Positions 1 through 9,190 of a DNA stretch of 64,000 nucleotides are shown piece by piece. The notes beneath the pieces were generated by a model, which was not told the origin of the DNA, ran no database searches, and was given only the letters and a program-made list of their open reading frames with translations. This stretch comes from Pseudomonas koreensis (GTDB lineage Bacteria; Pseudomonadota; Gammaproteobacteria; Pseudomonadales; Pseudomonadaceae), in NCBI RefSeq assembly GCF_024169245.1, contig NZ_JALJWP010000001.1, positions 1,178,001 to 1,242,000 on the forward strand. Direction: 5' to 3'. Position 1 is the first letter of the stretch. The number at the start of each line of letters is the position of its first letter. Both the position numbers and the translations under genes were made by a program.

Positions 1-224
1 TCCTGCTCGCGGCACCAGGTCAGCAGTTCAAGACCGGACATTTCCGGCATTTCCCAGTCGCAGAGCACCAGGTCAAACGCCTCTCTGGCCAGCATGGCCT
101 GGGCTTTTTTGCCGTTGATGGCGTCCTCGGTGCGGATCCCCGGGAAGTAATTACGCAGGCACTTTTTCACCAGGTCACGAATGAACGAAGCGTCGTCCAC
201 GACCAACACACTGATCTTGCTCAT
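1..224 (-). CDS. Response regulator receiver protein (partial, 5' part only)
   Basis: The first 74 or so codons of a two-component response regulator are present; the gene runs off the left edge. The translation starts MSKISVLVVDDASFIRDLV and shows the acidic pair (VDD) and the phosphoacceptor-type segment LVLCDWEMPEMSG of a CheY-like receiver domain. The C-terminal output domain lies outside the window. In P. aeruginosa a response regulator sits directly beside phoU, so the position fits. The ATG at 224 is preceded by a non-coding stretch to phoU and by a hairpin at 374-395, so it is probably transcribed separately from the pst genes. Target and partner kinase are unknown. Confidence 0.85.
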   Translation of the reverse strand, partial: MSKISVLVVDDASFIRDLVKKCLRNYFPGIRTEDAINGKKAQAMLAREAFDLVLCDWEMPEMSGLELLTWCREQ

Positions 225-373
225 CCAACACCCCTATTAAAATCCCGGCAAGCATAACGCTGGCTGATGGCACATTGCCAAAACTCTTCAGTCACGCCGG
301 GACTTTTCGTTCGCGGGTGCTGCTTTTTGATTCGCTTTAATTCGCGTCCGCCTTTGAAAAGCAGAAACAAAAA

Positions 374-400
374 CGCCCGGCCAGAGGGCCGGGCGCTTTT
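374..400. terminator. Bidirectional intrinsic terminator after phoU
   Basis: A GC-rich stem (GCCCGGCC / GGCCGGGC, loop AGAG) is flanked by A-rich sequence on the left and TTTT on the right. It therefore reads as a rho-independent terminator on either strand, and best as the end of the phoU transcript on the minus strand. Confidence 0.8.
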
Positions 401-411
401 CTCAGGCAATC

Positions 412-1173
412 TTACTTATCGTCAGCTTCGCCCGGAACATTAGCGGTTTCGGCACTTGTGCCTTCAACTTCTTCCTTCATGCGCTTGAGGCCCATGTGCC
501 GCACATCGGTGCCGCGCACCAGGTAGATCACCAGCTCGGAGATGTTGCGTGCGTGATCGCCGATGCGCTCCAGCGAACGCAGGACCCAGATGATGCTCAG
601 CACCCGCGAGATAGAGCGCGGATCTTCCATCATGTACGTGGCCAACTCGCGCAGAGCGGTCTTGTATTCGCGGTCGATGATCTTGTCGTACTGCGCCACC
701 GACAAGGCCAGATCAGCGTCGAAACGCGCGAAAGCGTCCAGCGCATCGCGAACCATGTTGCGCACCTGATCGCCAATGTGGCGAACCTCGACGTAACCAC
801 GCGGCGCTTCGCCTTCTTCGCACAACTGGATGGCACGGCGGGCGATCTTGGTCGCTTCGTCGCCGATACGCTCAAGATCGATTACCGACTTGGAAATGCT
901 GATGATCAAACGCAGATCGGACGCCGCCGGCTGACGACGGGCAAGAATGCGCAGGCATTCTTCGTCGATGTTGCGTTCCATCTGATTGATCTGGTCGTCG
1001 ATCTCACGGACCTGCTGAGCCAGACCCGAGTCGGCCTCGATCAGCGCCGTCACCGCGTCGTTGACCTGCTTCTCGACCAGCCCGCCCATGGCAAGGAGGT
1101 GGCTGCGCACTTCCTCGAGCTCAGCGTTGAACTGCGCGGAGATGTGGTGGGTAAGGCCTTCTTTACTAATCAT
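412..1173 (-). CDS. phoU: Phosphate signalling protein PhoU
   Basis: PhoU is the cytoplasmic negative regulator that links the Pst phosphate importer to the PhoR/PhoB two-component system and restrains Pst activity. The 253-residue product has the usual length and two tandem PhoU helical repeats. Each repeat ends in the family signature: ERIGDEA at residues 101-107 and ERIGDHA at 202-208, which in the family bind metal clusters. It is the last gene of the pstC-pstA-pstB-phoU series on the minus strand, 71 bp after pstB, and is followed by a strong hairpin. The ATG at 1173 gives the complete first repeat. Identification is secure. Confidence 0.97.
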   Translation of the reverse strand: MISKEGLTHHISAQFNAELEEVRSHLLAMGGLVEKQVNDAVTALIEADSGLAQQVREIDDQINQMERNIDEECLRILARRQPAASDLRLIISISKSVIDLERIGDEATKIARRAIQLCEEGEAPRGYVEVRHIGDQVRNMVRDALDAFARFDADLALSVAQYDKIIDREYKTALRELATYMMEDPRSISRVLSIIWVLRSLERIGDHARNISELVIYLVRGTDVRHMGLKRMKEEVEGTSAETANVPGEADDK

Positions 1174-1244
1174 GTTGGCGTCCTTGGAGCGTCCGGTAAG
1201 GTGCGGTGGGCCGCAGCGTCAATTCTGTGAATAACCCGCAACTG

Positions 1245-2078
1245 TCAGCCATAACGACCGGTGATGTAGTCTTCGGTCTGCTTCTTCGCCGGATTGGTGA
1301 ACAGGGTATCGGTGTCGCCGAATTCCACCAGTTTGCCCATGTACATGAACGCCGTGTAGTCCGAAACCCGCGCGGCCTGTTGCATGTTGTGGGTCACGAT
1401 GACGATGGTGAACTTGGACTTCAGCTCGTAGATCAGCTCTTCGACTTTCAGCGTCGAGATCGGGTCGAGAGCGGAGCACGGCTCGTCGAGCAGCAGCACT
1501 TCCGGCTCGACCGCGATGGTGCGGGCGATCACCAGACGCTGTTGCTGACCACCGGAAAGGCCAAGGGCCGAGTCGTGCAGGCGATCTTTGACCTCGTCCC
1601 ACAGAGCCGCGCCCTTCAACGCCCACTCGACCGCTTCGTCGAGAATGCGCTTCTTGTTGATGCCCTGGATGCGCAGACCGTAGACCACGTTTTCGTAGAT
1701 GGTCTTCGGGAACGGATTGGGCTTCTGGAACACCATGCCGACGCGACGACGCAACTCGGCAACGTCTTCGCCCTTGCGATAGATGTTATTGCCGTACAGG
1801 TTGATCGCGCCCTCGACGCGGCAGCCGTCGACCAGATCGTTCATCCGGTTGAAGGTGCGCAGCAAGGTCGACTTACCGCAGCCGGACGGACCGATGAACG
1901 CGGTCACACGCTGCTTCGGGATATTCATGCTGACGTCGAACAGCGCCTGTTTCTCGCCGTAGTACAGGCTCAGGCCCGGGACTTCGATGGCAACGGTTTC
2001 CTGCGCCAGATTCAGGCTCTGCTTGTCGCGGCCCAGGGCAGACATGTTGATGCCGTGGCTGTGTGTTTCGTGCTGCAT
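1245..2078 (-). CDS. pstB: Phosphate ABC transporter ATP-binding protein PstB
   Basis: PstB is the ATPase that drives high-affinity phosphate import at the inner membrane with PstA and PstC. The 277-residue protein has Walker [10 protein letters not shown] at residues 63-71, the ABC signature LSGGQQQ at 174-180 and Walker B VLLLDEP at 194-200, followed by the D-loop SALD. The H-loop appears as VTHNM. A roughly 25-residue N-terminal extension ([16 protein letters not shown]) precedes the ABC fold; an internal ATG could also serve as the start. It lies between pstA and phoU. A REPIN fills the pstA-pstB gap, which could affect transcript processing. Confidence 0.97.
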   Translation of the reverse strand: MQHETHSHGINMSALGRDKQSLNLAQETVAIEVPGLSLYYGEKQALFDVSMNIPKQRVTAFIGPSGCGKSTLLRTFNRMNDLVDGCRVEGAINLYGNNIYRKGEDVAELRRRVGMVFQKPNPFPKTIYENVVYGLRIQGINKKRILDEAVEWALKGAALWDEVKDRLHDSALGLSGGQQQRLVIARTIAVEPEVLLLDEPCSALDPISTLKVEELIYELKSKFTIVIVTHNMQQAARVSDYTAFMYMGKLVEFGDTDTLFTNPAKKQTEDYITGRYG

Positions 2079-2159
2079 GGGAGGCTCCCTGTGCTAACAA
2101 ATTCGGTTCGGAACACTGCTTTTGCAGTTTCCATCAATGTCGCGACGGACGCAGTTCAA

Positions 2160-2235
2160 TGTGGGAGCGAGCTTGCTCGCGAAGGGGCCAGTGCAGCCGT
2201 CAAAAAGCTTCGCGAGCAAGCTCGCTCCCACAGGG
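2160..2235. repeat. REPIN (paired REP palindromes) between pstA and pstB
   Basis: Two oppositely oriented REP units face each other: TGTGGGAGCGAGCTTGCTCG on the left and CGAGCAAGCTCGCTCCCACA on the right, separated by a short variable loop. The unit recurs many times in this window and always in gaps between genes. A mobile-element origin through a RAYT transposase acting in trans is family knowledge; no RAYT gene is visible here. Confidence 0.9.
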
Positions 2236-2247
2236 TTCGCGTCGTCC

Positions 2248-3918
2248 TTAGCTGTCCAGTGCTTTGTATTTTTCGCGCAGGTGGTTGCGGATATACACCG
2301 CCGACAGGTTCAGCGTTGCGATCACCAGCACCAGCAGCAGCGCGGTGGCGTACACCAGCGGGCGGGCGGCTTCGACGTTCGGGCTCTGGAAGCCGACGTC
2401 ATAGATGTGGAAGCCCAGGTGCATGATCTTCTGATCCAGGTGCAGGTACGGGTAGTTGCCGTCCACCGGCAGCGACGGCGCCAGTTTCACCACACCCACG
2501 AGCATCAGCGGCGCCACCTCACCGGCGGCGCGGGCCACGGCGAGGATCATGCCGGTCATCATGGCCGGGCTGGCCATCGGGATCACAATCTTCCAAAGGG
2601 TTTCAGCCTTGGTCGCACCGAGGGCCAACGAGCCTTCACGCACGGTGCGCGGGATACGCGCCAGACCTTCCTCGGTCGCCACAATCACCACCGGCACCGC
2701 CAGCAGCGCCAGGGTCAGCGAAGCCCAGAGCAGGCCCGGCGTACCGAAGGTCGGCGCCGGCAGCGCTTCCGGGAAGAACAAACGGTCGACCGAACCACCC
2801 AGCACGTAGACGAAGAAGCCCAGACCGAACACGCCGTAAACGATGGCCGGAACACCGGCAAGGTTGTTGACCGCGATACGGATAATCCGCGTCAGAGTGT
2901 TCTGCTTGGCGTATTCGCGCAGGTACACCGCCGCCAGCACGCCGAACGGGGTGACGATCATCGCCATGATCAGGGTCATCATCACGGTGCCGAAGATCGC
3001 CGGGAAGATCCCACCTTCGGTGTTGGCTTCACGCGGGTCATCGGAGAGGAATTCCCAGATCTTGCTGAAGTAGAAACCGACCTTGGTGAAGGTGCTCATC
3101 GCGTTCGGCTGGTAGGCGTGAACCACTTTGCCCAGACCGATTTCAATCTCTTTGCCGTTGGCATCGCGAGCGGTCAACGCGTCGCGGTTGAATTGCGCAT
3201 GCAGGTCAGCCAAGCGTGCTTCGATGTCTTTGTAGCGAGCATCCAGCTCGGCGCGCTCGGACGCCATGTCCGCTTGTGCGGTGGCGTCAAGCTTGCCTTC
3301 CAGCTCCAGTTTGCGACCGTGCAGACGGATGCGTTCGAGGCCGGCGTTGATCGCACCGATATCAGACTTTTCCAGCGTCTTCAGCTGAGCAGCCAGCTCG
3401 TTCACACGATCGATGCGCGCTTGCAGCTCGGGCCATGCGGCCTCGCCCTCGGCGATGACCTTGCCGTCCTGTTTGACGTTGACCAGGTAGCCGTAGAAAT
3501 TGCCCCACTCGCGACGCTCGATCGCCATTAGCTCGGGCGGCGTGGTCTGCTTGGTCAGCCACTCGCCGACGATCCAGGTGAAGTCGTTGCCGTTCAGGTC
3601 ACGGTTGCCGACCTTGATCAGCTCGCGGGTCATGAATTCCGGACCTTCGTCAGGCACCGGCAGGCCGGCGCTCTTCAGACGTGCGCGCGGCACTTCTTCT
3701 TTCTGCACCACTTCGCCGACGATCAGGTGGTTGGCCTGGCCGGGCACGTCGTAATGGGCGTGAATCAGATCCGCCGGCCAGAAATGACCGAGACCGCGCA
3801 CGGCAATTACCGCCAACAGGCCAATGGTCATGATGACCGCGATGGACACTGCGCCACCGCTGATCCAGACGCCCGGGGCGCCGCTCTTGAACCATCCTTT
3901 CAGGGAGTTCTGTTTCAC
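2248..3918 (-). CDS. pstA: Phosphate ABC transporter permease PstA
   Basis: This is one of the two membrane subunits of the Pst phosphate importer. The product has 556 residues, much longer than the E. coli protein of about 300. After a first membrane helix (about residues 15-40, ISGGAVSIAVIMTIGLLAVI) comes a large hydrophilic insert with a charged, probably coiled-coil stretch around residues 170-245. The typical permease core follows, with the EAA-loop segment EGSLALGATKAETLWKIVIP. An enlarged PstA is the normal Pseudomonas form. It lies 16 bp after pstC and is transcribed with it. Confidence 0.95.
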   Translation of the reverse strand: MKQNSLKGWFKSGAPGVWISGGAVSIAVIMTIGLLAVIAVRGLGHFWPADLIHAHYDVPGQANHLIVGEVVQKEEVPRARLKSAGLPVPDEGPEFMTRELIKVGNRDLNGNDFTWIVGEWLTKQTTPPELMAIERREWGNFYGYLVNVKQDGKVIAEGEAAWPELQARIDRVNELAAQLKTLEKSDIGAINAGLERIRLHGRKLELEGKLDATAQADMASERAELDARYKDIEARLADLHAQFNRDALTARDANGKEIEIGLGKVVHAYQPNAMSTFTKVGFYFSKIWEFLSDDPREANTEGGIFPAIFGTVMMTLIMAMIVTPFGVLAAVYLREYAKQNTLTRIIRIAVNNLAGVPAIVYGVFGLGFFVYVLGGSVDRLFFPEALPAPTFGTPGLLWASLTLALLAVPVVIVATEEGLARIPRTVREGSLALGATKAETLWKIVIPMASPAMMTGMILAVARAAGEVAPLMLVGVVKLAPSLPVDGNYPYLHLDQKIMHLGFHIYDVGFQSPNVEAARPLVYATALLLVLVIATLNLSAVYIRNHLREKYKALDS

Positions 3919-3934
3919 AGACTTCTACCTTTGC

Positions 3935-6226
3935 TTAAAGCGACGAGTATTTCTTGCGCAGACGCTGACGAATCAGTTCTGCCAGGGTGTTCATGACGAA
4001 GGTGAACAGCAGCAGCACCAGCGCCGAGAGGAACAGCACGCGGTAGTGGCTGCCGCCGACTTCCGACTCGGGCATTTCCACCGCGACGTTGGCGGCCAGC
4101 GTGCGCAGGCCTTCGAACAGGTTCATCTCCATGACCGGGGTATTGCCGGTGGCCATCAGCACGATCATGGTTTCGCCGACCGCACGGCCCATGCCGATCA
4201 TCAGCGCCGAAAAGATGCCCGGGCTGGCGGTGAGGATCACCACGCGAGTCATGGTCTGCCATGGCGTCGCACCAAGGGCGAGAGAACCCAAAGTGAGACC
4301 GCGCGGCACGCTGAACACGGCGTCTTCGGCGATCGAGTAGATGTTCGGGATCACCGCAAAGCCCATGGCCAGACCGACCACCAGGGCGTTGCGCTGGTCG
4401 TAGGTGATGCCCAGGTCATGGGATATCCACATGCGCATGTCGCCGCCGAAGAACCAGTTCTCCATGAACGGGCTCATGTACAGCGACAGCCAGCCCACAA
4501 ACAGAATCACCGGAATCAGCAGCGCGCTTTCCCAGCCGTCCGGGACTTTCAGGCGGATCGACTCGGGCAGGCGGCTGAAGGTGAAACCGGCGACCAGAAT
4601 GCCGATCGGCAGCAGCATCAGCAGGCTGAAGATGCCCGGCAAATGGCCCTCTACGTATGGCGCGAGGAACAGGCCGGCGAAGAAACCGAGGATCACTGTC
4701 GGCATTGCTTCCATCAGCTCGATCACCGGTTTGACCTTGCGACGCATGCCCGGGGCCATGAAGTACGCGGTGTAAATTGCCGCAGCGACGGCCAGTGGCG
4801 CCGCCAGCAGCATCGCGTAGAACGCGGCTTTCAAAGTACCGAAAGTCAGCGGCGACAGGCTCAGTTTCGGTTCGAAATCGGTGTTGGCTGCCGTGGATTG
4901 CCAGACGTATTTAGGCTCGTCGTAATTCTCGTACCAGACCTTGCTCCACAGCGCGCTCCATGACACTTCCGGATGGGGGTTGTCGAGCAGCAGCGGTTGC
5001 AGCTTGGCGCCGGCTTCGACGATCACCCGGTTGGCGCGCGGCGACAGGCCGAACAGGCCCTGACCTTCAACTACCTGATCGACCAGCAAAGTACGGTGTG
5101 CGGTGCTGTGGAACACGCCAAGTTTGCCGCTGGCATCGAGGGCGAGAAAGCCTTTGCGGCGTTCTTCGGCGGCGATTTCAACGATTGCCGTGGTACCCAT
5201 CTGGAAGGTGCGGATCTGCTTCAGACGCTGCTCGCCATCGGTGTCGCGGGCCATGAACCACTGGGCCAGACCGCCCTTGGAATCGCCGATGATCAGCGAG
5301 ATGCCGCCCACCAGTTGCGTGGTCGCGGTCACTTCGGCATCAGCGTTTTCCAGCAGTTTGTAGCGACCGTTGAGGCTCTTGTCGCGCAGGCTGAACACGT
5401 CGGCCTGGGCACGCCCGTTGACCACATACAGCCATTGCTGGCGCGGGTCGACGAAGATGTTTTTTACCGGTTCGGTCATCTGCGGCAGATCGATACGCTT
5501 CTGCTCGCTGGTGACTTCGCCGGTCATCATGTTTTCTTCGCTGGTCAGCGATAGCACGTTGAGTTGCGAACCGGTGGAGCCGACCAGTATCAGGGTCGAA
5601 TCGGTGGCGTTGAGGCTGACATGTTCCAACGCACCGCCGCTTTCATTCAGCGCGATCGGCGCCTCACCATACGGATATTCGATGGCCGGGCTGATGGTTT
5701 TCTTGCCGTCGGGGTAGCTGACCTTATAGGTGTGGCGGAACACCAGCGCCTTACCGTTGGACAGGCCCACGGCCACCAGCGGCTGACCCGGCTGATCTTC
5801 ACCAATCGAGGTTACGGTTGCGCCCGCTGGCAGCGGCAGATCGACGCGTCTCAATTCAGCGCCACTGTCGAGGTCGAAGAACAGCGCCTGGCCCTTGTCG
5901 GAGACGCGCATGGCCACCTGATTCTGCTCCTCGAGCGAGATCATCAGCGGCTTGCCGGCGTCCTGCATCCAGGCCGGGGTGATGGAATCTTTCGCGGTCA
6001 GGTCGGCACCTTGAAACAATGGCGCAACGACGTAAGCGAGGAAGAAGAAAATCAGGGTGATGGCTGCCAGCACCGCCAGGCCGCCAACGAGGACATACCA
6101 ACGGGTGAAGCGATCCTTGAGCGCGCGAATGCGACGCTTGCGTTGCAGCTCAGGCGTATTGAAATCAATGCGCTTGGGAGGGGAAGACGTAGTCATTGGG
6201 GAATTGGCCAGATCATTCATGCGCAC
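3935..6226 (-). CDS. pstC: Phosphate ABC transporter permease PstC
   Basis: This is the second membrane subunit of the Pst importer. It has 763 residues from the ATG at 6226; a second ATG two codons in is equally possible. One N-terminal helix (VLVGGLAVLAAITLIFFFLAY) is followed by about 350 residues of beta-rich, repeat-like extracytoplasmic sequence. The permease core makes up the last 300 residues, with the EAA-type loop GSLALGATPWQTMTRVV. The large periplasmic domain is typical of pseudomonads and absent from E. coli PstC. A perfect Pho box lies 17 bp upstream of the start, so pstC can be expressed independently of pstS. Confidence 0.95.
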   Translation of the reverse strand: MRMNDLANSPMTTSSPPKRIDFNTPELQRKRRIRALKDRFTRWYVLVGGLAVLAAITLIFFFLAYVVAPLFQGADLTAKDSITPAWMQDAGKPLMISLEEQNQVAMRVSDKGQALFFDLDSGAELRRVDLPLPAGATVTSIGEDQPGQPLVAVGLSNGKALVFRHTYKVSYPDGKKTISPAIEYPYGEAPIALNESGGALEHVSLNATDSTLILVGSTGSQLNVLSLTSEENMMTGEVTSEQKRIDLPQMTEPVKNIFVDPRQQWLYVVNGRAQADVFSLRDKSLNGRYKLLENADAEVTATTQLVGGISLIIGDSKGGLAQWFMARDTDGEQRLKQIRTFQMGTTAIVEIAAEERRKGFLALDASGKLGVFHSTAHRTLLVDQVVEGQGLFGLSPRANRVIVEAGAKLQPLLLDNPHPEVSWSALWSKVWYENYDEPKYVWQSTAANTDFEPKLSLSPLTFGTLKAAFYAMLLAAPLAVAAAIYTAYFMAPGMRRKVKPVIELMEAMPTVILGFFAGLFLAPYVEGHLPGIFSLLMLLPIGILVAGFTFSRLPESIRLKVPDGWESALLIPVILFVGWLSLYMSPFMENWFFGGDMRMWISHDLGITYDQRNALVVGLAMGFAVIPNIYSIAEDAVFSVPRGLTLGSLALGATPWQTMTRVVILTASPGIFSALMIGMGRAVGETMIVLMATGNTPVMEMNLFEGLRTLAANVAVEMPESEVGGSHYRVLFLSALVLLLFTFVMNTLAELIRQRLRKKYSSL

Positions 6227-6242
6227 ACCCTAGCGATCCTGT

Positions 6243-6260
6243 ATGACAGAAAGATGACAG
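6243..6260 (-). promoter_or_regulatory. Pho box upstream of pstC
   Basis: On the minus strand the sequence reads CTGTCAT-CTTT-CTGTCAT: two identical 7-bp half sites with a 4-bp spacer, a perfect match to the PhoB-binding consensus. It sits just upstream of the pstC start codon. Confidence 0.93.
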
Positions 6261-6321
6261 TGCAGTGACGCAGCAAATCCGCCACTCGGAGGGCCCGGCA
6301 GCGGAGTCGAAAATTCGTGTT

Positions 6322-6410
6322 TGTGGGAGCGAGCCTGCTCGTGAAGGGGTGTCATGTGCAACATCGCTGCTGACTGATCCACCGCTTTCGCGAGCAGGCT
6401 CGCTCCCACG
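6322..6410. repeat. REPIN between pstS and pstC
   Basis: Two REP units (TGTGGGAGCGAGCCTGCTCG and its inverse ending CGCTCCCAC) enclose a variable loop. It lies in the pstS-pstC gap, upstream of the pstC Pho box. Confidence 0.9.
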
Positions 6411-6440
6411 GGAGTCCGGCTTCAGGCCGGCCCCAGGGTG

Positions 6441-7439
6441 TTACTTCTTGGCGACTTCAGCGCCTTCCTTCAGACCGAGGTCAGCCAGTGCTTTTGCAGC
6501 AACCTTGGCTGGCAGCGGGATGTAGCCGTCCTTGACCACGACTTCCTGACCCTGTTTCGACAGGATCAATTTGACGAACTCGGCTTCCAGCGGTGCCAGA
6601 GGCTTGTTCGGCGCCTTGTTGACGTAAACGTAGAGGAAGCGCGACAGCGGGTACTTGCCGTTCAGAGCGTTTTCTTCGGTGTCTTCGATGAAGTCCGTGC
6701 TGCCCTTCTTGGCCAGAGCGACGGTCTTCACGCTAGCGGTCTTGTAGCCGATGCCCGAGTAGCCGACGCCATTAAGCGAGCTGCTGATCGACTGCACCAC
6801 CGACGCCGAACCTGGTTGTTCGTTAACGTTTGGCTTGTAGTCGCCTTTGCACAGAGCTTCTTCCTTGAAGTAGCCGTAGGTGCCGGAAACCGAGTTACGG
6901 CCGAACAGTTGCACTGGCTTGTTGGCCAGGTCGCCGGTCACGCCCAGATCGCCCCAGGTTTTCACATCGGCCTTGGCGCCGCACAGGCGGGTCGACGAGA
7001 AAATCGCGTCAACCTGTTCCATGGTCAGGTGCTGGATCGGGTTGTCCTTGTGCACGAACACGGCCAGGGCATCCACTGCAACCGGGATCGCAGTCGGCTT
7101 ATAGCCGTACTTCTGCTCGAATGCCTGCAGCTCGTTGTCCTTCATCTTGCGGCTCATCGGGCCCAGGTTGGCGGTGCCTTCGGTGAGTGCAGGTGGCGCG
7201 GTGGAGGAACCGGCAGCCTGAATCTGGATGTTTACGTTCGGGTATTCTTTTTTGTAGTTCTCGGCCCACAAGGTCATGAGGTTGGCCAGGGTATCGGAAC
7301 CGACGCTGGACAGGTTGCCCGACACACCAGTGGTCTTGGTGTAGCTCGGGATAGCAGGGTCAACAGCGGCGAACGCGTTGGCAGTCGCAACGCCAGCAGC
7401 GACAAAAGTCATTGCCGCCATCAAACGCTTCAGTTTCAT
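6441..7439 (-). CDS. pstS: Phosphate-binding periplasmic protein PstS
   Basis: PstS captures inorganic phosphate in the periplasm and delivers it to PstCA. The 332-residue precursor begins with a clear signal peptide ([20 protein letters not shown], cleavage after about ANAFA). Phosphate-contact segments typical of the family are visible as SVGSDT near residue 46 and AGSSTAPP near residue 75, with a [10 protein letters not shown] segment later. It is the first gene of the pst cluster. A Pho box lies 67-95 bp upstream. The gap to pstC contains a REPIN, consistent with separate control of the abundant binding protein and the membrane subunits. Confidence 0.96.
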   Translation of the reverse strand: MKLKRLMAAMTFVAAGVATANAFAAVDPAIPSYTKTTGVSGNLSSVGSDTLANLMTLWAENYKKEYPNVNIQIQAAGSSTAPPALTEGTANLGPMSRKMKDNELQAFEQKYGYKPTAIPVAVDALAVFVHKDNPIQHLTMEQVDAIFSSTRLCGAKADVKTWGDLGVTGDLANKPVQLFGRNSVSGTYGYFKEEALCKGDYKPNVNEQPGSASVVQSISSSLNGVGYSGIGYKTASVKTVALAKKGSTDFIEDTEENALNGKYPLSRFLYVYVNKAPNKPLAPLEAEFVKLILSKQGQEVVVKDGYIPLPAKVAAKALADLGLKEGAEVAKK

Positions 7440-7505
7440 GCCTTACTCCTAGCAGATAGGGGGTGTTAAGTCGGGGCCCAGTATCGGCAGGCCATATGAA
7501 CACTT

Positions 7506-7534
7506 TATGGCTGAAATATGACAATTGGATGAAA
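7506..7534 (-). promoter_or_regulatory. Pho box array upstream of pstS
   Basis: On the minus strand three 7-bp units occur at 11-bp spacing: TTTCATC-CAAT-TGTCATA-TTTC-AGCCATA. The middle unit is closest to the CTGTCAT consensus. The 11-bp phasing and the position before pstS identify it as a PhoB site. Confidence 0.85.
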
Positions 7535-7626
7535 GGCCAGCATCACTCGCAGCAGAAAAGAAGAAACCTTTTCGAAGTTGACAAATCACTAACAAAATAT
7601 AGTCTTGTCAACCACGAGAGGAACCC

Positions 7627-8685
7627 ATGATAAACGACCGTATTCGCCGCGCGCGCCTGCAAAAAGGCCTCACTCTTGAGGCTTTGGCCGATCAGCTCGG
7701 CGACATAACCAAACAAGCCCTGAGCAAATATGAAAAAGGGTTGAGCACTCCGAACTCGACTCGCCTGCTGCAACTGGCCAAAGCTCTTCATGTCAGCCCG
7801 GAGTATTTCTTCCGTGCCGATGCGATTGCGCTCGCGCCGCTGGAGTTTCGCAAACTGGCAAGGATGCCTAGATATCGTCAGGCACAGGTGGAAGAGAAAA
7901 TTCGTGAACACCTCGAGCGCTACATAGCACTAGAGGAATGTTTCAATCCCGCTGATATCTATACCCCGGCGACCCCCTCACAAATGATTCAGGTTTCCTG
8001 CCTCGATGAAGCCGAGCAGGCAGCTGAAGAGCTTCGCCAGTTCTGGGGCATCGGTAGCGACCCGATCGCCAACCTGACCGAGCAACTGGAAGAGCACAGT
8101 ATCAAGGTTGCGATGCTCCATGGCCCGGACGATTTCGACGGCGCCTGTGCTGCCACTGGCAACGGCGAGCACGTGCTGATTGCTTTGAATGCGGACCGCC
8201 CTGGCGAAAGAATCAGGTTTACTGCCGCTCACGAGCTCGGTCACTGGGTAATGGCATTACCGGAAAATATGCCCGAGAAGGACAAGGAAAATTGCTGCCA
8301 TCGATTCGCGGGCGCCTTCCTTTACCCGGCAAAAGGCGTCACCAGTGATTTCGGTAGCCATCCTCGATCCAGAGTTCACCCCCGTGAGTTACTGATTGCC
8401 AAGCGCCAATACGGCATCTCCATGCACGCGGCGCTGAGACGACTCAAAGATCTGAGGCTTCTAAGCGAGAACGGCTACAAATCGCTGACTATCCAATTCA
8501 GTGCCAATGGCTGGCGCAAATCGGAACCTGAGCCGTTGCCATGCAAACCACCACAAAGATTCGAATCGCTGGCATTCTGGGCTCTGGCCGAAGGGTTGAT
8601 CAGTAAATCCAGAGCCGCTGAACTTCTGCGCAAACCAGTGAGCGCACTGGACCCTAATTTCCTGGGTTCACTGGAGAATGCATGA
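7627..8685 (+). CDS. XRE-family regulator fused to an ImmA/IrrE metallopeptidase domain
   Basis: This 352-residue protein joins an N-terminal XRE helix-turn-helix (residues about 5-60, RRARLQKGLTLEALADQLG...KYEKG) to an ImmA/IrrE-type zinc peptidase domain with the HELGH motif near residue 201. In the usual downstream E-A-N-x-F-A motif the ligand position reads Cys (CCHRFAGAFLYP), so the metal site may be unusual. Such fusions act as antitoxins or as proteolytic antirepressors. Its stop overlaps the start of a PIN-domain gene by ATGA, indicating coupled translation. The pair separates pstS from the MFS gene that follows pstS in P. aeruginosa, and its upstream region is AT-rich, suggesting acquisition. 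Confidence 0.85.
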   Translation: MINDRIRRARLQKGLTLEALADQLGDITKQALSKYEKGLSTPNSTRLLQLAKALHVSPEYFFRADAIALAPLEFRKLARMPRYRQAQVEEKIREHLERYIALEECFNPADIYTPATPSQMIQVSCLDEAEQAAEELRQFWGIGSDPIANLTEQLEEHSIKVAMLHGPDDFDGACAATGNGEHVLIALNADRPGERIRFTAAHELGHWVMALPENMPEKDKENCCHRFAGAFLYPAKGVTSDFGSHPRSRVHPRELLIAKRQYGISMHAALRRLKDLRLLSENGYKSLTIQFSANGWRKSEPEPLPCKPPQRFESLAFWALAEGLISKSRAAELLRKPVSALDPNFLGSLENA

Positions 8686-9179
8686 GTCTGATCTACATCA
8701 GCGATACGAATATATGGATTGACTTCAGAAATGCCAGATTGCTGGAGCAGATGTTTCAACTGCCGTTCACCCTTTGTTGCGCTGACTTTGTAATGCAGGA
8801 GCTCGCAGACTTCCCTCATGAAGAACTGCTTGAGCGAGGATTGAACGTTGAGTCGTTCGACGAATCGGGGGTGCTCAAACTTTTCGGACTGAAAATCGAG
8901 CACAACAACAGCTCACTGGCTGACGTGTCTTGCTACTTGCTCGCTCAGGAAACAGGCCGACCGCTCTTGACCGGAGACGGCAAGTTGCGGCGTCAGGCAC
9001 AACGAGATGGATTACAGGTACACGGTGCGCTGTGGTTACTGGATTTGATGGTTGAACATCAAGTGATCGACCATCTCCATGCTGCGAACTCCTTGGCTCA
9101 CATGCTTGAGCATGGCGCTCGGCTACCGGTTGGTGAGTGTGAAGCAAGGCTCTCGCGCTGGCGAGAGCCACAGCCGTAG
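8682..9179 (+). CDS. PIN-domain protein, probable toxin partner of the XRE-ImmA/IrrE protein
   Basis: This 165-residue protein begins with the PIN-fold signature YISDTNIWIDF, whose Asp is the first catalytic acidic residue. A further Asp lies in SLADVSCYLLA and another in LLTGDGKLRRQA, matching the spacing of PIN ribonucleases. PIN proteins cleave RNA and are common toxins of type II toxin-antitoxin pairs. The ATGA overlap with the upstream gene places it in the same operon. It ends in a GC-rich hairpin (GGCTCTCGC-GCTG-GCGAGAGCC, 9148-9169) inside its last codons. Target RNA and actual toxicity are unknown. Confidence 0.75.
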   Translation: MSLIYISDTNIWIDFRNARLLEQMFQLPFTLCCADFVMQELADFPHEELLERGLNVESFDESGVLKLFGLKIEHNNSSLADVSCYLLAQETGRPLLTGDGKLRRQAQRDGLQVHGALWLLDLMVEHQVIDHLHAANSLAHMLEHGARLPVGECEARLSRWREPQP

Positions 9180-9190
9180 TGAAGTGCCAG

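Noticed and set aside
221..409. 62-codon minus-strand frame over the terminator after phoU
   Set aside because: It spans a GC-rich terminator hairpin and the leader of the response regulator; not protein-like.
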